From assembly GCA_900467745.1 (NCBI GenBank), contig UBQW01000045.1:331-43832 (forward strand): a DNA stretch of 43,502 nucleotides. The letters run 5' to 3'. The notes below the pieces were generated by a model, which saw nothing but the letters and a program-made list of their open reading frames with translations, ran no database searches and was not told the origin of the DNA. Position 1 is the first letter of the stretch, and each line of letters opens with the position of its first letter. Source of the DNA: Hyphomicrobiales bacterium. GTDB taxonomy: Bacteria > Pseudomonadota > Alphaproteobacteria > Rhizobiales > Rhizobiaceae. This document shows, piece by piece, positions 17,718 to 25,752 of the stretch. Made by a program: the position numbers and the translations under genes.

Positions 17718-17880
17718 GATCGCAAAAGAATGGCCGTCTCCGTGGCGGTGGAGACGGCCAGATGGCGGACGAGGTCCGCTGCCCTGGGTGGCGGACCCAG
17801 AAAGCCAGTGGCGGAGGGGAAGCCACTGCTTGCGCTCCGGGGGAAGGGAGGCAATACGAAGACCATATCCAGTCGCCGCA
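17718..17880 (-). ncRNA. Candidate small RNA with tandem hairpins and a terminator
   Basis: On the minus strand three hairpins follow each other. CAGTGGC/GCCACTG lies at 17806-17828, and CTGGGT-CCGCC-ACCCAG at about 17783-17799. The last, TGGCCGTCTCC with GGAGACGGCCA, is a perfect 11-bp stem at 17731-17760. The last is followed on the minus strand by TTCTTTT, a good rho-independent terminator. The loops share a CCGCC or CCTCC motif, which could bind ribosome-site sequences. TATACT, overlapping a palindromic box, lies at about 17890-17896 and could be a -10 element. Direction and ends are inferred; a structured leader on the plus strand is the alternative. Confidence 0.5.
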
Positions 17881-17891
17881 CGGGTAATAAG

Positions 17892-17905
17892 TATACAAAA
17901 GTATG
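17892..17905. promoter_or_regulatory. Palindromic box TATAC-AAAA-GTATG
   Basis: It matches TATAC-N4-GTATA at nine of ten positions and lies 267 bases before the first gene of the cytochrome operon. It overlaps a possible -10 for the minus-strand RNA, so it might control both. The copy at 18062 shares its flanking AG and GCG-like sequence. Confidence 0.5.
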
Positions 17906-18061
17906 TGCGAGAGGAGCTACTCGGAGCTTATGCAGTGGCCATTTGACGGCCTCTCTCCGGTCCTGCGGAGGTGCCCCGCGTGGCAACGCTCCGGCTCGAG
18001 GGAACATGCTGCGGACACTATCCGACTCTGCACTGTACGACCGTGCGAGGAGTGAAGACAG

Positions 18062-18075
18062 TATACGTTCGTATG
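18062..18075. promoter_or_regulatory. Palindromic box TATAC-GTTC-GTATG
   Basis: Nine of ten positions match TATAC-N4-GTATA. It sits 97 bases before the GTG of the first cytochrome gene, a distance shared by several other copies. The same 12 bases occur in reverse at 25632-25643. Confidence 0.6.
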
Positions 18076-18171
18076 CGTGGAAATGCTCCGGCAAAACGTT
18101 GAAGTGGCTAAATGGTCCGATTGACTTCCAAGCCTTTGGCCAGTTTTGAGCGGCACAGGGGAGCTATTTCA

Positions 18172-18879
18172 GTGCGACCGATATTTAGGAAGTTTCTCTT
18201 CGTTTATCTCTGTCTCGGCGTATCTGCCGTGGCGGCGGGAGATGATGTGATTTCTCAAATGGAGGAGCGGGTCCAAGCCTGCACGCCGTGTCACGGGCTG
18301 CAAGGCCGGGGCACGAACGATCCATACTTTCCGAGACTGGCGGGTAAGCCCGCTGGCTACATATTCAATCAGCTCACGGCTTTTAAGGCCGGGCGTCGAA
18401 AATATCCACCGATGAACTACCTCCTGCAATTTCTGCCTGACGCCTATCTCAAACAGATGGCGGAATACTTTGCCGCGCAGCGGCCGCCGTTGCCCGAGTT
18501 CTCTCCTCCAGAAGCCAGCTCTGCGGTGATGGCGCGCGGCGAGGCCCTCGTGACAGAGGGTGATCCAGATCAAGGCATTCCCGCTTGCTCCAGTTGCCAT
18601 GGAGTTGAACTGACGGGTCAAGAGCCGGCAATACCCGGGCTTCTCGGCCTTAGAGCGGCGTACATAAGCGCTCAGTTGGGAGGTTGGCGTTACGGAACCC
18701 GGACCTCCATTCAGCCTGACTGCATGCAGGTCGTGGCAGGTCATTTGACGGAAGAGGACGTGACTGCTGTCGCGGCGTGGCTTTCAGGGCAAAAAGCGCC
18801 ACCGAACCGAAATCCGGCTCCCGTTGGCAGCTATTCGCTTCCTCTGACATGCGGAAGCCAGCCGGAGGGCCTGAAATGA
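18172..18879 (+). CDS. Periplasmic diheme cytochrome c (c4-like)
   Basis: From the GTG at 18172, preceded by AGGGGAG, the product is 235 residues with a signal peptide (FRKFLFVYLCLGVSAVAAG). Two haem sites are seen: CTPCH (37-41) and CSSCH (139-143), with M81 (PPMNY) and M185 (DCMQ) as likely sixth ligands. The two halves repeat, as in cytochrome c4 (about 20 kDa), an electron donor to oxidases. The last 30 residues are proline-rich. An upstream ATG at 18112 would spoil the signal peptide. It is the first gene of a six-gene respiratory operon and overlaps the next by ATGA. Confidence 0.85.
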   Translation: MRPIFRKFLFVYLCLGVSAVAAGDDVISQMEERVQACTPCHGLQGRGTNDPYFPRLAGKPAGYIFNQLTAFKAGRRKYPPMNYLLQFLPDAYLKQMAEYFAAQRPPLPEFSPPEASSAVMARGEALVTEGDPDQGIPACSSCHGVELTGQEPAIPGLLGLRAAYISAQLGGWRYGTRTSIQPDCMQVVAGHLTEEDVTAVAAWLSGQKAPPNRNPAPVGSYSLPLTCGSQPEGLK

Positions 18880-20141
18880 TCACCCTCAAGACAACATTTC
18901 ATATCTCGATCATCGCTGTAGTTGGTGCGATCAGCCTGTTTTCATCAAGCGCTGGTGCCCAGCAGTCGTCTGCCGCGACCGACGCGACAGTGGCACGAGG
19001 CGAGTATCTTGCCAGGGCCGGGGACTGCATCGCGTGCCATACCGCGCCCGAAGGAAAAGTGTTCGCGGGAGGGCGGGCGATGCCGACTCCGTTCGGCACC
19101 ATCTTCACGTCGAACATCACGCCCGATCCCGAGACCGGGATAGGAAAATGGACAGCCGACGGTTTCTACAAGACCCTCCATGAAGGAAGATTTCCGGACG
19201 GCGGACTTATCTATCCCGCAATGCCATTCGCGTCGTATACCAAAGTGACGAGGGAAGACAGTGACGCCATTTTCGCCTACCTGCGATCAATCGAACCTGT
19301 CGCTCGGAAGAATACACCGCACGAGCTTCAGTTCCCGTATAACAACCGTTCCCTCATTTTAGGCTGGCGGACGCTCTTCTTCAGTGAAGGCCAATTCAAG
19401 CCCGATGCCTCGAAGTCCGAAGAGTGGAACAGAGGAGCGTATCTCGTGGAGGGCCTTGGGCATTGCGGAATGTGCCACACGCCAATCAATGCCTTGGGCG
19501 GAAATTCTGAGTCGCAGGCTTTTCAAGGCGGGCTGATCCCGATGCAGGATTGGTACGCGCCGTCGCTGACGTCCAACAAGGAAGCCGGCCTGGGCGACTG
19601 GACCATTAAAGAGATATCGGATCTGCTTCAGAAAGGCATCTCGGATCGGGGGGCTGTATATGGCCCCATGGCGGATGTCGTCTACAACAGCCTCCAATAT
19701 CTGACAGACGAAGATACCAGAGCAATGGCGGTGTATCTGAAGGGTATAGCGCAGGACGAGCCCGACCCCGTGGTCTCACGTCTACCTGACGCCGAAAACA
19801 GCCTTCTCGTGAGCCTCGGCAAGTCCGTCTACGACAAGCACTGTTCAAGCTGCCACGGCATCAACGGCGAGGGCCGACCGCCACATTATCCGATACTTGC
19901 AGGCAATCAATCGATCCAGATGGACTCAGCTGTCAATGCCATACGCATGGTGTTGAATGGAGGATATCCACCCGGCACGTTCGGTAATCCGATGCCGCAC
20001 GGCATGCCGCCTTTCTCGGTGACGTTATCCGATGACGAGGTGGCGGCGGTAGTCAGCTACATCCGGACGGCGTGGGGGAACACCGGAAAGCCTGTCAGCG
20101 CATCGGAGGCAAACAAGTTGCGCTCCGCCACCCTTCAGTGA
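18876..20141 (+). CDS. Triheme cytochrome c (alcohol/gluconate dehydrogenase subunit type)
   Basis: The 421-residue protein starts in an ATGA overlap with the preceding gene. A signal peptide ends near SAGAQQ. Three haem sites lie at CIACH (51-55), CGMCH (197-201) and CSSCH (323-327). This three-domain layout, with FTSNITPDPETGIG after the first haem and NRGAYLVEGLGHCGMC at the second, is that of the membrane cytochrome subunit of quinoprotein alcohol, gluconate and related dehydrogenases. Here no dehydrogenase gene is nearby; the partner is an oxidase, so it probably carries electrons to subunit II in the periplasm. Close match by motif; exact partner inferred. Confidence 0.85.
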   Translation: MITLKTTFHISIIAVVGAISLFSSSAGAQQSSAATDATVARGEYLARAGDCIACHTAPEGKVFAGGRAMPTPFGTIFTSNITPDPETGIGKWTADGFYKTLHEGRFPDGGLIYPAMPFASYTKVTREDSDAIFAYLRSIEPVARKNTPHELQFPYNNRSLILGWRTLFFSEGQFKPDASKSEEWNRGAYLVEGLGHCGMCHTPINALGGNSESQAFQGGLIPMQDWYAPSLTSNKEAGLGDWTIKEISDLLQKGISDRGAVYGPMADVVYNSLQYLTDEDTRAMAVYLKGIAQDEPDPVVSRLPDAENSLLVSLGKSVYDKHCSSCHGINGEGRPPHYPILAGNQSIQMDSAVNAIRMVLNGGYPPGTFGNPMPHGMPPFSVTLSDDEVAAVVSYIRTAWGNTGKPVSASEANKLRSATLQ

Positions 20142-20148
20142 GGTCGTC

Positions 20149-20325
20149 ATGATCAATACCAACGCGCCTCCAGATGAAACGAGCGAAGACGATGCTCGAG
20201 TAGACGAAATAGTGGCAAGCGGCCCGCATGGGGCAATTGTGGTCGCCGGGATCGCCACCGCGGTCGTAATGGCGATGTGGCTTCTGTTCTATCTGCTTGT
20301 TTTTATTCCGCGGAGCGGCGTCTGA
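20149..20325 (+). CDS. Small one-helix membrane protein, possible oxidase subunit IIa-like
   Basis: A 58-residue peptide starts with ATG at 20149, seven bases after the triheme gene stop, and its TGA overlaps the ATG of subunit II. The first 25 residues are acidic (DETSEDDARVDE); the rest is one membrane helix (IVVAGIATAVVMAMWLLFYLL) and a short Pro-Arg tail. A single-helix peptide just before subunit II matches the layout of ba3-type oxidase operons, where subunit IIa is encoded. Place and topology support this; no sequence match is claimed. Confidence 0.7.
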   Translation: MINTNAPPDETSEDDARVDEIVASGPHGAIVVAGIATAVVMAMWLLFYLLVFIPRSGV

Positions 20326-20885
20326 TGAATTCGAAACTTCATTCTACAAGCGCGGCTGTCGCGGAGCGCATCGAGCGGCGGTGGGCAGTGATCTCCGTGC
20401 TAGTTATCGCCTTCCTCACCGGGATGGCGGCTTATGCAGGTGTCCACCAGGCAACGATGCCTCAATCGCGTGTGGAAACTATCGACCCCGTCAAATTGCA
20501 CATGTCCGGAGAGTTCGTGGAGTCCAACCTTGGAAGCGCGTTGGAGCCGGATGGGTCGGTGACGGTGCGCGTGGTCGGCCAGCAATATTCCTTCACACCC
20601 GCCTGTATTCTTGTACCCAAGGACACGAAGGTCGTCATACGGGGAACGAGCGCGGACGTCGTACACGGTATTCTGATCCGCCAGACTAACATCAACACGA
20701 TGTTGGTGCCCGGATATGTCTCGGAGCTCCCGGCGCGCTTCAACCGCGTCGGCGAATACTTGATGCCATGCCAGGAATTCTGCAGCGTCGGACACGAGGG
20801 CATGTGGGCCAAGGTCAAAGTAATCGAGCAAGCGGAATTCACGGCACTGGCTGCTGATAAACGGAGACTCAGCTGTGTTGAATAG
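20325..20885 (+). CDS. Cytochrome c oxidase subunit II with CuA site
   Basis: The 186-residue protein has one N-terminal helix (VISVLVIAFLTGMAAYAGV) and a periplasmic cupredoxin domain. All binuclear CuA ligands are present: H114 in DVVHGI, then C149-x-E151-x-C153-x3-H157-x2-M160. This takes electrons from cytochrome c and passes them to haem a of subunit I. A single helix and short length, rather than the two helices of A-type oxidases, match ba3-type (B family) enzymes. It overlaps the small peptide gene and subunit I. Confidence 0.92.
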   Translation: MNSKLHSTSAAVAERIERRWAVISVLVIAFLTGMAAYAGVHQATMPQSRVETIDPVKLHMSGEFVESNLGSALEPDGSVTVRVVGQQYSFTPACILVPKDTKVVIRGTSADVVHGILIRQTNINTMLVPGYVSELPARFNRVGEYLMPCQEFCSVGHEGMWAKVKVIEQAEFTALAADKRRLSCVE

Positions 20886-22497
20886 CCGAAAACTGATCCT
20901 CGCGCATTTCTGGCTGGCCTTCGGAGTGTTTGGACTGGCACTTCTTCTCGGTGCTTGGCAAATGTTTGTCAGAAGTCCGCTGTCGTCCTGGATAGGGAAT
21001 CCAGAGTGGTACTACCGTTCTGTCACTGCGCACGGCACGGTGATGGGTTACGTTTTCCCGACATTGATCGCGATGGCATTCGGCTATGCCATCACCGAGA
21101 GCGCCCTCAAGCAGGATCTCATTGGCCGTCGGTGGGCATGGGCTGGCCTGGCGTTAATCGTCATCGGGTCGATAACGGCCATGATCCCGGTCTCTCTGGG
21201 GTTGGCGTCGGTTCTTTATACGTTTTATCCGCCAATGGTCGGCAATCCGTTCTACTACATCGGAGTTGTGCTCGTCGTTGTCGGTTCCTGGATCTGGGTG
21301 GCTTTGATGGCCATCAATCTGCTTGCCTGGAAGCGCGCAAATCCAGGCGCGCCCGTGCCTTTGGCAATGTACGCAAACGTCGCAGGTTCCTATCTTTGGG
21401 GTTGGACCGCGGTAGGGGCGGCTCTGGAACTGGTTTTGCAGATCATACCGGTGTCAGTTGGCCTGCGCTCGACGATCGATGCCGGACTTGCTCGCATATT
21501 TTTCTCTTGGACGCTGCACGCGATCGTCTACTTCTGGCTCGTTCCTACTTACATTGCGTATTACACTATTGTCCCGAGGGCCATCGGCGGAAGGCTTTAC
21601 AGTGACTCGATGGCGCGCATCTCGTTTGTGCTGTTCCTCGTTGTCGCCATGCCGATTGGGATCCATCACACATTCGCTGACCCGCAGGTCGGCGCTGGAT
21701 TTAAGTTCGTTCACTCCGCTTTCACGGCGATCGTCGCTTTACCGACGCTACTTACTGTCTTCACGATTTGCGCTTCGGTGGAGATTGCGGCGCGACTGCG
21801 GGGAGGACGTGGTCCCTTCGGTTGGCTTACCGCTCTGCCGTGGTCAAACCCGACGATGCTGGCCGTTACCTTCTCCTTCGTCATGCTGGGATTCGGCGGG
21901 GCCGGCGGACTGATAAACATGAGCTATCAGTTGGATGCGGCGATCCACAATACACAGTGGATCACCGGGCACTTCCATCTGATATTCGGCGGCGCGATCG
22001 TGATCATGTACTTCGTGATAGCTTATGACGTATGGCCTCATTTGACAGGTCGCCCGCTCGTGTCGCTCTCGCTGATGCGAACTCAGCTTTGGCTCTGGTT
22101 CATCGGCATGATAGTGACCACGTTCCCGTGGCACTATGTCGGCATTCTAGGGATGCCGCGGCGAATGGCTTTCTATGATTACACCAACCCGATGATCGCG
22201 GATGAGGCGATGCCGGTCGTGATGTCTGCCTTCGGCGGATTCATTCTCGTGATCTCGGCACTTCTGTTTTTTGTGGTCTTGATCAAGGGGCACCGCGCGC
22301 CGTTAGGAAATGTTGGCGAATATCGGTTCAGCGTCGCTGTGCATCCTCCTGCTCGGGTCCCGGTCGCGCTGAACAGCCATGGGCTCTGGATCGCACTGAT
22401 GATCGGTCTGACGCTGACCAACTACGGTTTCCCGATCATTCAGCTAGCTGTACGGGATGATACCTCCGTCCCAGCTGTTTATGTGGGAGGGCAATGA
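20875..22497 (+). CDS. Haem-copper oxidase subunit I, B family (ba3-like)
   Basis: This 540-residue membrane protein reduces O2 to water. Ligands are visible: H53 (TAHGTVMGY) and H368 for low-spin haem, H215 with Y219 (LHAIVY) for CuB and the cross-link, H264-H265 (GIHHTFADP), and H366 (TGHFH) for the high-spin haem. About 13 hydrophobic segments fit the fold. The lack of the A-family PEVY glutamate helix and the HAIVYFWLVPTY sequence place it with B-type enzymes such as ba3, which have high oxygen affinity. GTG start at 20875 with GGAG before it overlaps the end of subunit II. Whether the haems are a- or b-type cannot be seen. Confidence 0.92.
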   Translation: MLNSRKLILAHFWLAFGVFGLALLLGAWQMFVRSPLSSWIGNPEWYYRSVTAHGTVMGYVFPTLIAMAFGYAITESALKQDLIGRRWAWAGLALIVIGSITAMIPVSLGLASVLYTFYPPMVGNPFYYIGVVLVVVGSWIWVALMAINLLAWKRANPGAPVPLAMYANVAGSYLWGWTAVGAALELVLQIIPVSVGLRSTIDAGLARIFFSWTLHAIVYFWLVPTYIAYYTIVPRAIGGRLYSDSMARISFVLFLVVAMPIGIHHTFADPQVGAGFKFVHSAFTAIVALPTLLTVFTICASVEIAARLRGGRGPFGWLTALPWSNPTMLAVTFSFVMLGFGGAGGLINMSYQLDAAIHNTQWITGHFHLIFGGAIVIMYFVIAYDVWPHLTGRPLVSLSLMRTQLWLWFIGMIVTTFPWHYVGILGMPRRMAFYDYTNPMIADEAMPVVMSAFGGFILVISALLFFVVLIKGHRAPLGNVGEYRFSVAVHPPARVPVALNSHGLWIALMIGLTLTNYGFPIIQLAVRDDTSVPAVYVGGQ

Positions 22498-23285
22498 TGT
22501 CAGAAGAGAAGCTATTCAGTTTTGCCAATCGGTGGTTTTCAACCAGTGTTGGCGTGACGCTGGCGATATTTCTGTTCTCTGCCATCATGGGCTTCGTCGT
22601 GTTGCCGTACGCGGAGCCGGACAGCCGGCTCGCGGGAATTTGGGAGTCCATTTGCAATGCGGCGGGCTTTCCAACCAGCCGTTCCGACATGCCGATAACC
22701 CCCTCTTTCACCGTATCAACAGCTGACGTGGGATCTGTCGTCGAACATAATGCTGCCGCTACCTCGGTTGGACGCGGCGCAACGCTGGCGCAACAATGCG
22801 CCATCTGCCACGGACCCACTGGTATAAGTCGTGCGGACTCGCCCAATCTCGCCGGGCAATACGCCGCTGCAATCTATAAGCAGCTCCACGATTTCAAGAG
22901 CGGCGCGCGATCGAACGCCGTGATGACGCCATTCGCGTTGAACATGTCCGAGCAGGATATGAGAGACTTGGCTGCTTACTACGCGTACCTTCCTCGTCTG
23001 CCCGGGAGCTCCTCGACGCGCAGCCAAGTCGCGCCCGCTATCGTAGCTTCAGGTGCGCCGATGCGAGGGATCGCGCCTTGTGGCTCCTGTCACGGGGACA
23101 TAGAAAACAAACTTGGGAGCCCATGGCTGGGCGGACAGTCCGCAGTGTATATCAAGAGCCAGTTGATGAATTTCCGAAGCGGAACGCGCAAAAACGACAC
23201 AAGTCAGCAAATGCGCAACATAGCCCGCGCTATGACCGTTGAGGAGATCGATACGGCCGCCCGGTTTTTCGCGTCACTTCAGTAA
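22494..23285 (+). CDS. Membrane-anchored diheme cytochrome c
   Basis: The 263-residue protein starts ATG-ATG in an ATGA overlap with subunit I; GGGAGG fits the second ATG (22497) better. One N-terminal helix (VTLAIFLFSAIMGFVVL) anchors it. A linker precedes two c-type domains with CAICH (102-106) and CGSCH (196-200); M144 and M240 region residues (NAVMTPF, QQMRNIA) may be ligands. The domain pair resembles cytochrome c4. It is the last gene of the oxidase operon and likely feeds electrons to the CuA site, as in oxidases that carry an attached cytochrome. Confidence 0.85.
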   Translation: MMSEEKLFSFANRWFSTSVGVTLAIFLFSAIMGFVVLPYAEPDSRLAGIWESICNAAGFPTSRSDMPITPSFTVSTADVGSVVEHNAAATSVGRGATLAQQCAICHGPTGISRADSPNLAGQYAAAIYKQLHDFKSGARSNAVMTPFALNMSEQDMRDLAAYYAYLPRLPGSSSTRSQVAPAIVASGAPMRGIAPCGSCHGDIENKLGSPWLGGQSAVYIKSQLMNFRSGTRKNDTSQQMRNIARAMTVEEIDTAARFFASLQ

Positions 23286-23352
23286 CGCGAGCGATTGCCG
23301 GCCGTTTGTCGAGATTCTCAGCGCGTGCCCTCGAGCGATCTGTGATCGGTGG

Positions 23353-23366
23353 TACCCGCCAGGGTA
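23353..23366. promoter_or_regulatory. Weak palindromic box TACCC-GCCA-GGGTA
   Basis: A perfect 5-bp inverted repeat with a 4-base centre lies 88 bases before the SDR start, the same distance as other boxes. Only six of ten positions fit TATAC-N4-GTATA (outer TA/TA and inner C/G), so it may be a separate operator. Confidence 0.35.
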
Positions 23367-23413
23367 TATCATGGTTTAGCTAAGTCCAGCCTCCCTGACC
23401 ATCTATGATAGCG

Positions 23414-23431
23414 TTCGCTCGTTCGAGCGAA
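23414..23431. promoter_or_regulatory. Perfect palindrome before the SDR gene
   Basis: TTCGCTCG and CGAGCGAA form an 8-bp inverted repeat around TT, 22 bases before the ATG. It lies between the likely promoter and the AGGAGG site, so it may be an operator for a local repressor. Confidence 0.45.
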
Positions 23432-23453
23432 ATATCTGTTACAGGAGGACGCG

Positions 23454-24206
23454 ATGAGGATACTAGTGATCGGTGGGACGGGGTTTATAGGTTCCCGAGT
23501 GGCCGCCAGACTCATGGGACAGGGACATGAAGCCCTGGCGTGTTCTCCTAGTACTGGCGTCAACAGCATAACTGGCAAAGGGCTCCAGCGCGCGATGGAA
23601 GGGACTGACGTCGTTATTGATGTCTCCAATTCGCCGTCCTATGACGAGCATGCTGTCATGGATTTCTTTCGCATATCGACCACCAACCTTCTCGCCGCCG
23701 AGAAGATCGCCCGGGTCAAACACCACGTCGTGCTGTCAATTGTGGGCACGGAAAATTTGCAAGGAAACGCCTATTTCAAAGCTAAGATGCAGCAGGAGGA
23801 ACTCATCCGAAAATCCGCGGACCGATACACCGTGGTACGAGCGACCCAGTTCATGGAATTTCTTGGAGCGGTAGCTGATCTTGGTGACGTCGATGGGGTA
23901 ACGCACGTCTCTACTGGCGCGGTGCAGTTAATTGCCGCCGACGATGTAGTCGAAAAATTATGTGAGGTAGCTACGGGACGGGCTTTGAACTCCGCGATCG
24001 AAATAGCGGGCCCGCAGAAGGCTCGGATGAGCGACATGGTCGAAAAATACCTTAGAGCGAAAGGTGACGCGAGAGTTGTTGTAGCCGATCCCGATGCACT
24101 CTATTTCGGATCGCTGCTCAGGGAGGATGAGATGATCCCGACCAGCGGAGCAGTGCTCGGTGGCATCACTTTCGACCACTGGCTGGAGGATCGAGCGCAG
24201 TCCTGA
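23454..24206 (+). CDS. Atypical short-chain dehydrogenase (NAD(P)-binding, NmrA/TMR-like)
   Basis: The 250-residue protein begins with a Rossmann strand and Gly motif, VIGGTGFIGSRVAA (5-18), with DVVIDVSN as the third strand. Residues after LSIVGTENLQGNAYFKAK contain the Y-x3-K pair at a place expected for extended or atypical SDRs. It lacks the long C-terminal domain of epimerases, so it fits the atypical SDRs that bind NAD(P)H as sensors or reductases. AGGAGG precedes the ATG. It is followed by a hydrolase gene; no substrate is suggested by the sequence. Confidence 0.82.
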   Translation: MRILVIGGTGFIGSRVAARLMGQGHEALACSPSTGVNSITGKGLQRAMEGTDVVIDVSNSPSYDEHAVMDFFRISTTNLLAAEKIARVKHHVVLSIVGTENLQGNAYFKAKMQQEELIRKSADRYTVVRATQFMEFLGAVADLGDVDGVTHVSTGAVQLIAADDVVEKLCEVATGRALNSAIEIAGPQKARMSDMVEKYLRAKGDARVVVADPDALYFGSLLREDEMIPTSGAVLGGITFDHWLEDRAQS

Positions 24207-24423
24207 GTGTGCCGGACCGGTTGTCATGCACCAAGGTATACCTGATCGGGCGCGCTCTACGCGTTAAATTTTATGAAGACGATCCGCGTTGGATGGCGAA
24301 GCTTGGGCTCCGCCCCTAGCACGGTCCGTCTTCGCGAACAGTTAGAGTATCGATACTGTTTAAACGCCCACAAGAATGACTGTGCACGAGCGAAGTGCGC
24401 GCGCAACAATTTGAGGAGTGTTC

Positions 24424-25205
24424 ATGAAAACGACTGTCAAAATCCTCTTCGCCCTTGGAGCGGCTGTGCTGGTGGCTGCCCCCGCTCTTCGGGTGCCGAC
24501 GTCAAGCCGACTGTGGTCCTTGTCCACGGTGCTTTCGCAGACGGATCGAGTTGGAACGGCGTAATAGCCAAACTCAAAAAAGATGGATATCCGGTCATCG
24601 CTGTTGCCAATCCGCTTCGGGGCGTCAAAAGCGACGGTGACTACGTTCGTCGGATCGTCGCGGGCCTGGATCAGCCGGTCGTTTTGGTTGGCCATTCCTA
24701 TGGCGGACACGTCATCTCGGACGCGGCGTCTCCCAAAGGGAACGTGAAGGCTTTGGTTTTTGTGTCCGCCTTTGCTCCCGAGAAGGGCGAAAGCGCAGCG
24801 GCGCTTTCGGGCAAATTTCCGGGCAGCACACTTGCCCCGACCCTCGGAGTTCCCGTATCTCTCGAGTCCGGTACGAAGGATCTTTATATCCAGCAGGATA
24901 AATTCCACGAACAGTTCGCGGCTGATGTCCCAGCGAAGGAAGCCGCCCTCATGGCGGCCGCTCAACGCCCTGTGACTGAAGCGGCTCTGAACGAGCCCGC
25001 AAGTCATGAGGCTTGGAAGGACATTCCTTCGTGGTTTGTCTATGGCAGCGCTGACAAAAACATCCCTCCGAAAGCGCTTGGCTGGATGGCGGAACGCGCT
25101 AAGTCCAAAGAGACCGTTGTGGTCCAGGGCGCGTCCCATGTTGTCATGGTTTCACATCCTGAAAAGGTAGCAAAAATAATCGAGGACGCTGCCAACTCAA
25201 ATTGA
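24424..25205 (+). pseudogene. Secreted alpha/beta hydrolase gene with an apparent frameshift
   Basis: The gene starts at an ATG with GAGGAG before it and encodes a signal peptide (MKTTVKILFALGAAVLVAAPA). That frame runs into a stop after about 47 codons. The hydrolase proper is in another frame: from GADVKPTVVLVHG it has the oxyanion segment HGAFADGSSW, the nucleophile elbow GHSYGG, and the last His in GASHVVMVSHPE. One base added near the run of five C at 24479-24483 would join the two frames. Either a one-base deletion occurred, or there is a sequence error, or a cytoplasmic form starts inside. Substrate unknown; a haloperoxidase/esterase-like branch is likely. Confidence 0.72.
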
Positions 25206-25292
25206 ATCGGCCGGAAGGGTATCCGCTCTAGTCTGGGTGCCCTTCCACTTCCGTTGTTCTCGCGAACTGTTACCCTTTTGAGGCGTCCTACC

Positions 25293-25553
25293 TCAGCGCG
25301 TCGCCAAGGCCAAATTGCGTGCAGCTCGCCGCTGGTGTGCGAGCTTCGTTCGCTCGAGAGTGCCTTTTTTGTCCACGCCATCGAATTCCGCAGCGACTGA
25401 CGTTGATGCGTAGGGGACGAAGACTCGAGTTGATTGTACCGGGGTCGCAAACAACTCCGCGCCGATCAGGTAAAGGACGATAGTTATCATCATCGACGCG
25501 ATGCAGAATAGGGGCAGAACAGGTGTTCTCAATGGTGGATGGTTGGGCAGCAT
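25293..25553 (-). CDS. Small putative membrane protein
   Basis: From the ATG at 25553 the product has 86 residues: a proline-rich start, one helix (LFCIASMMITIVLYLIGAELF), then a basic tail with KKGTLERTKLAHQRRAARN. No family is recognised and there is no clear ribosome site, so this is a weak call. It points away from the kinase gene at 25753, and a palindromic box at 25631 lies between them. Confidence 0.4.
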   Translation of the reverse strand: MLPNHPPLRTPVLPLFCIASMMITIVLYLIGAELFATPVQSTRVFVPYASTSVAAEFDGVDKKGTLERTKLAHQRRAARNLALATR

Positions 25554-25630
25554 TCGATCGCGCTTCAAGGGTCGGCCTTTCAGGGGTAACTACGCTCCAA
25601 ATCCTACCTTTTCGGTTGCCTTCAGATAGC

Positions 25631-25644
25631 TATACGAACGTATT
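25631..25644. promoter_or_regulatory. Palindromic box TATAC-GAAC-GTATT
   Basis: Nine of ten positions match TATAC-N4-GTATA. It lies 109 bases before the kinase gene at 25753 and 78 before the small minus-strand frame, so it could control either. Confidence 0.6.
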
Positions 25645-25752
25645 TCGCCTGATGGGTCGCTGCGAAAATGTAGTCGCCCGTAAGTCCTGTACGGGAAATT
25701 CTGGGATACTGGGGGTTAACTTGCCCCGGCGTTTTGCTATCAAACATTCTAG

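Noticed and set aside
17730..18149. Plus-strand open frame of 139 residues
   Set aside because: It runs through the tandem hairpins and both palindromic boxes and has no family motif or convincing start.
20875..22497. Assignment of subunit I as cbb3-type CcoN
   Set aside because: A CuA subunit II is encoded just before it and no CcoO/CcoP genes are present, which fits a B-type oxidase.
24235..24248. GGTATACCTGATCG as a box copy
   Set aside because: Only the left half fits; the right half has no GTAT.
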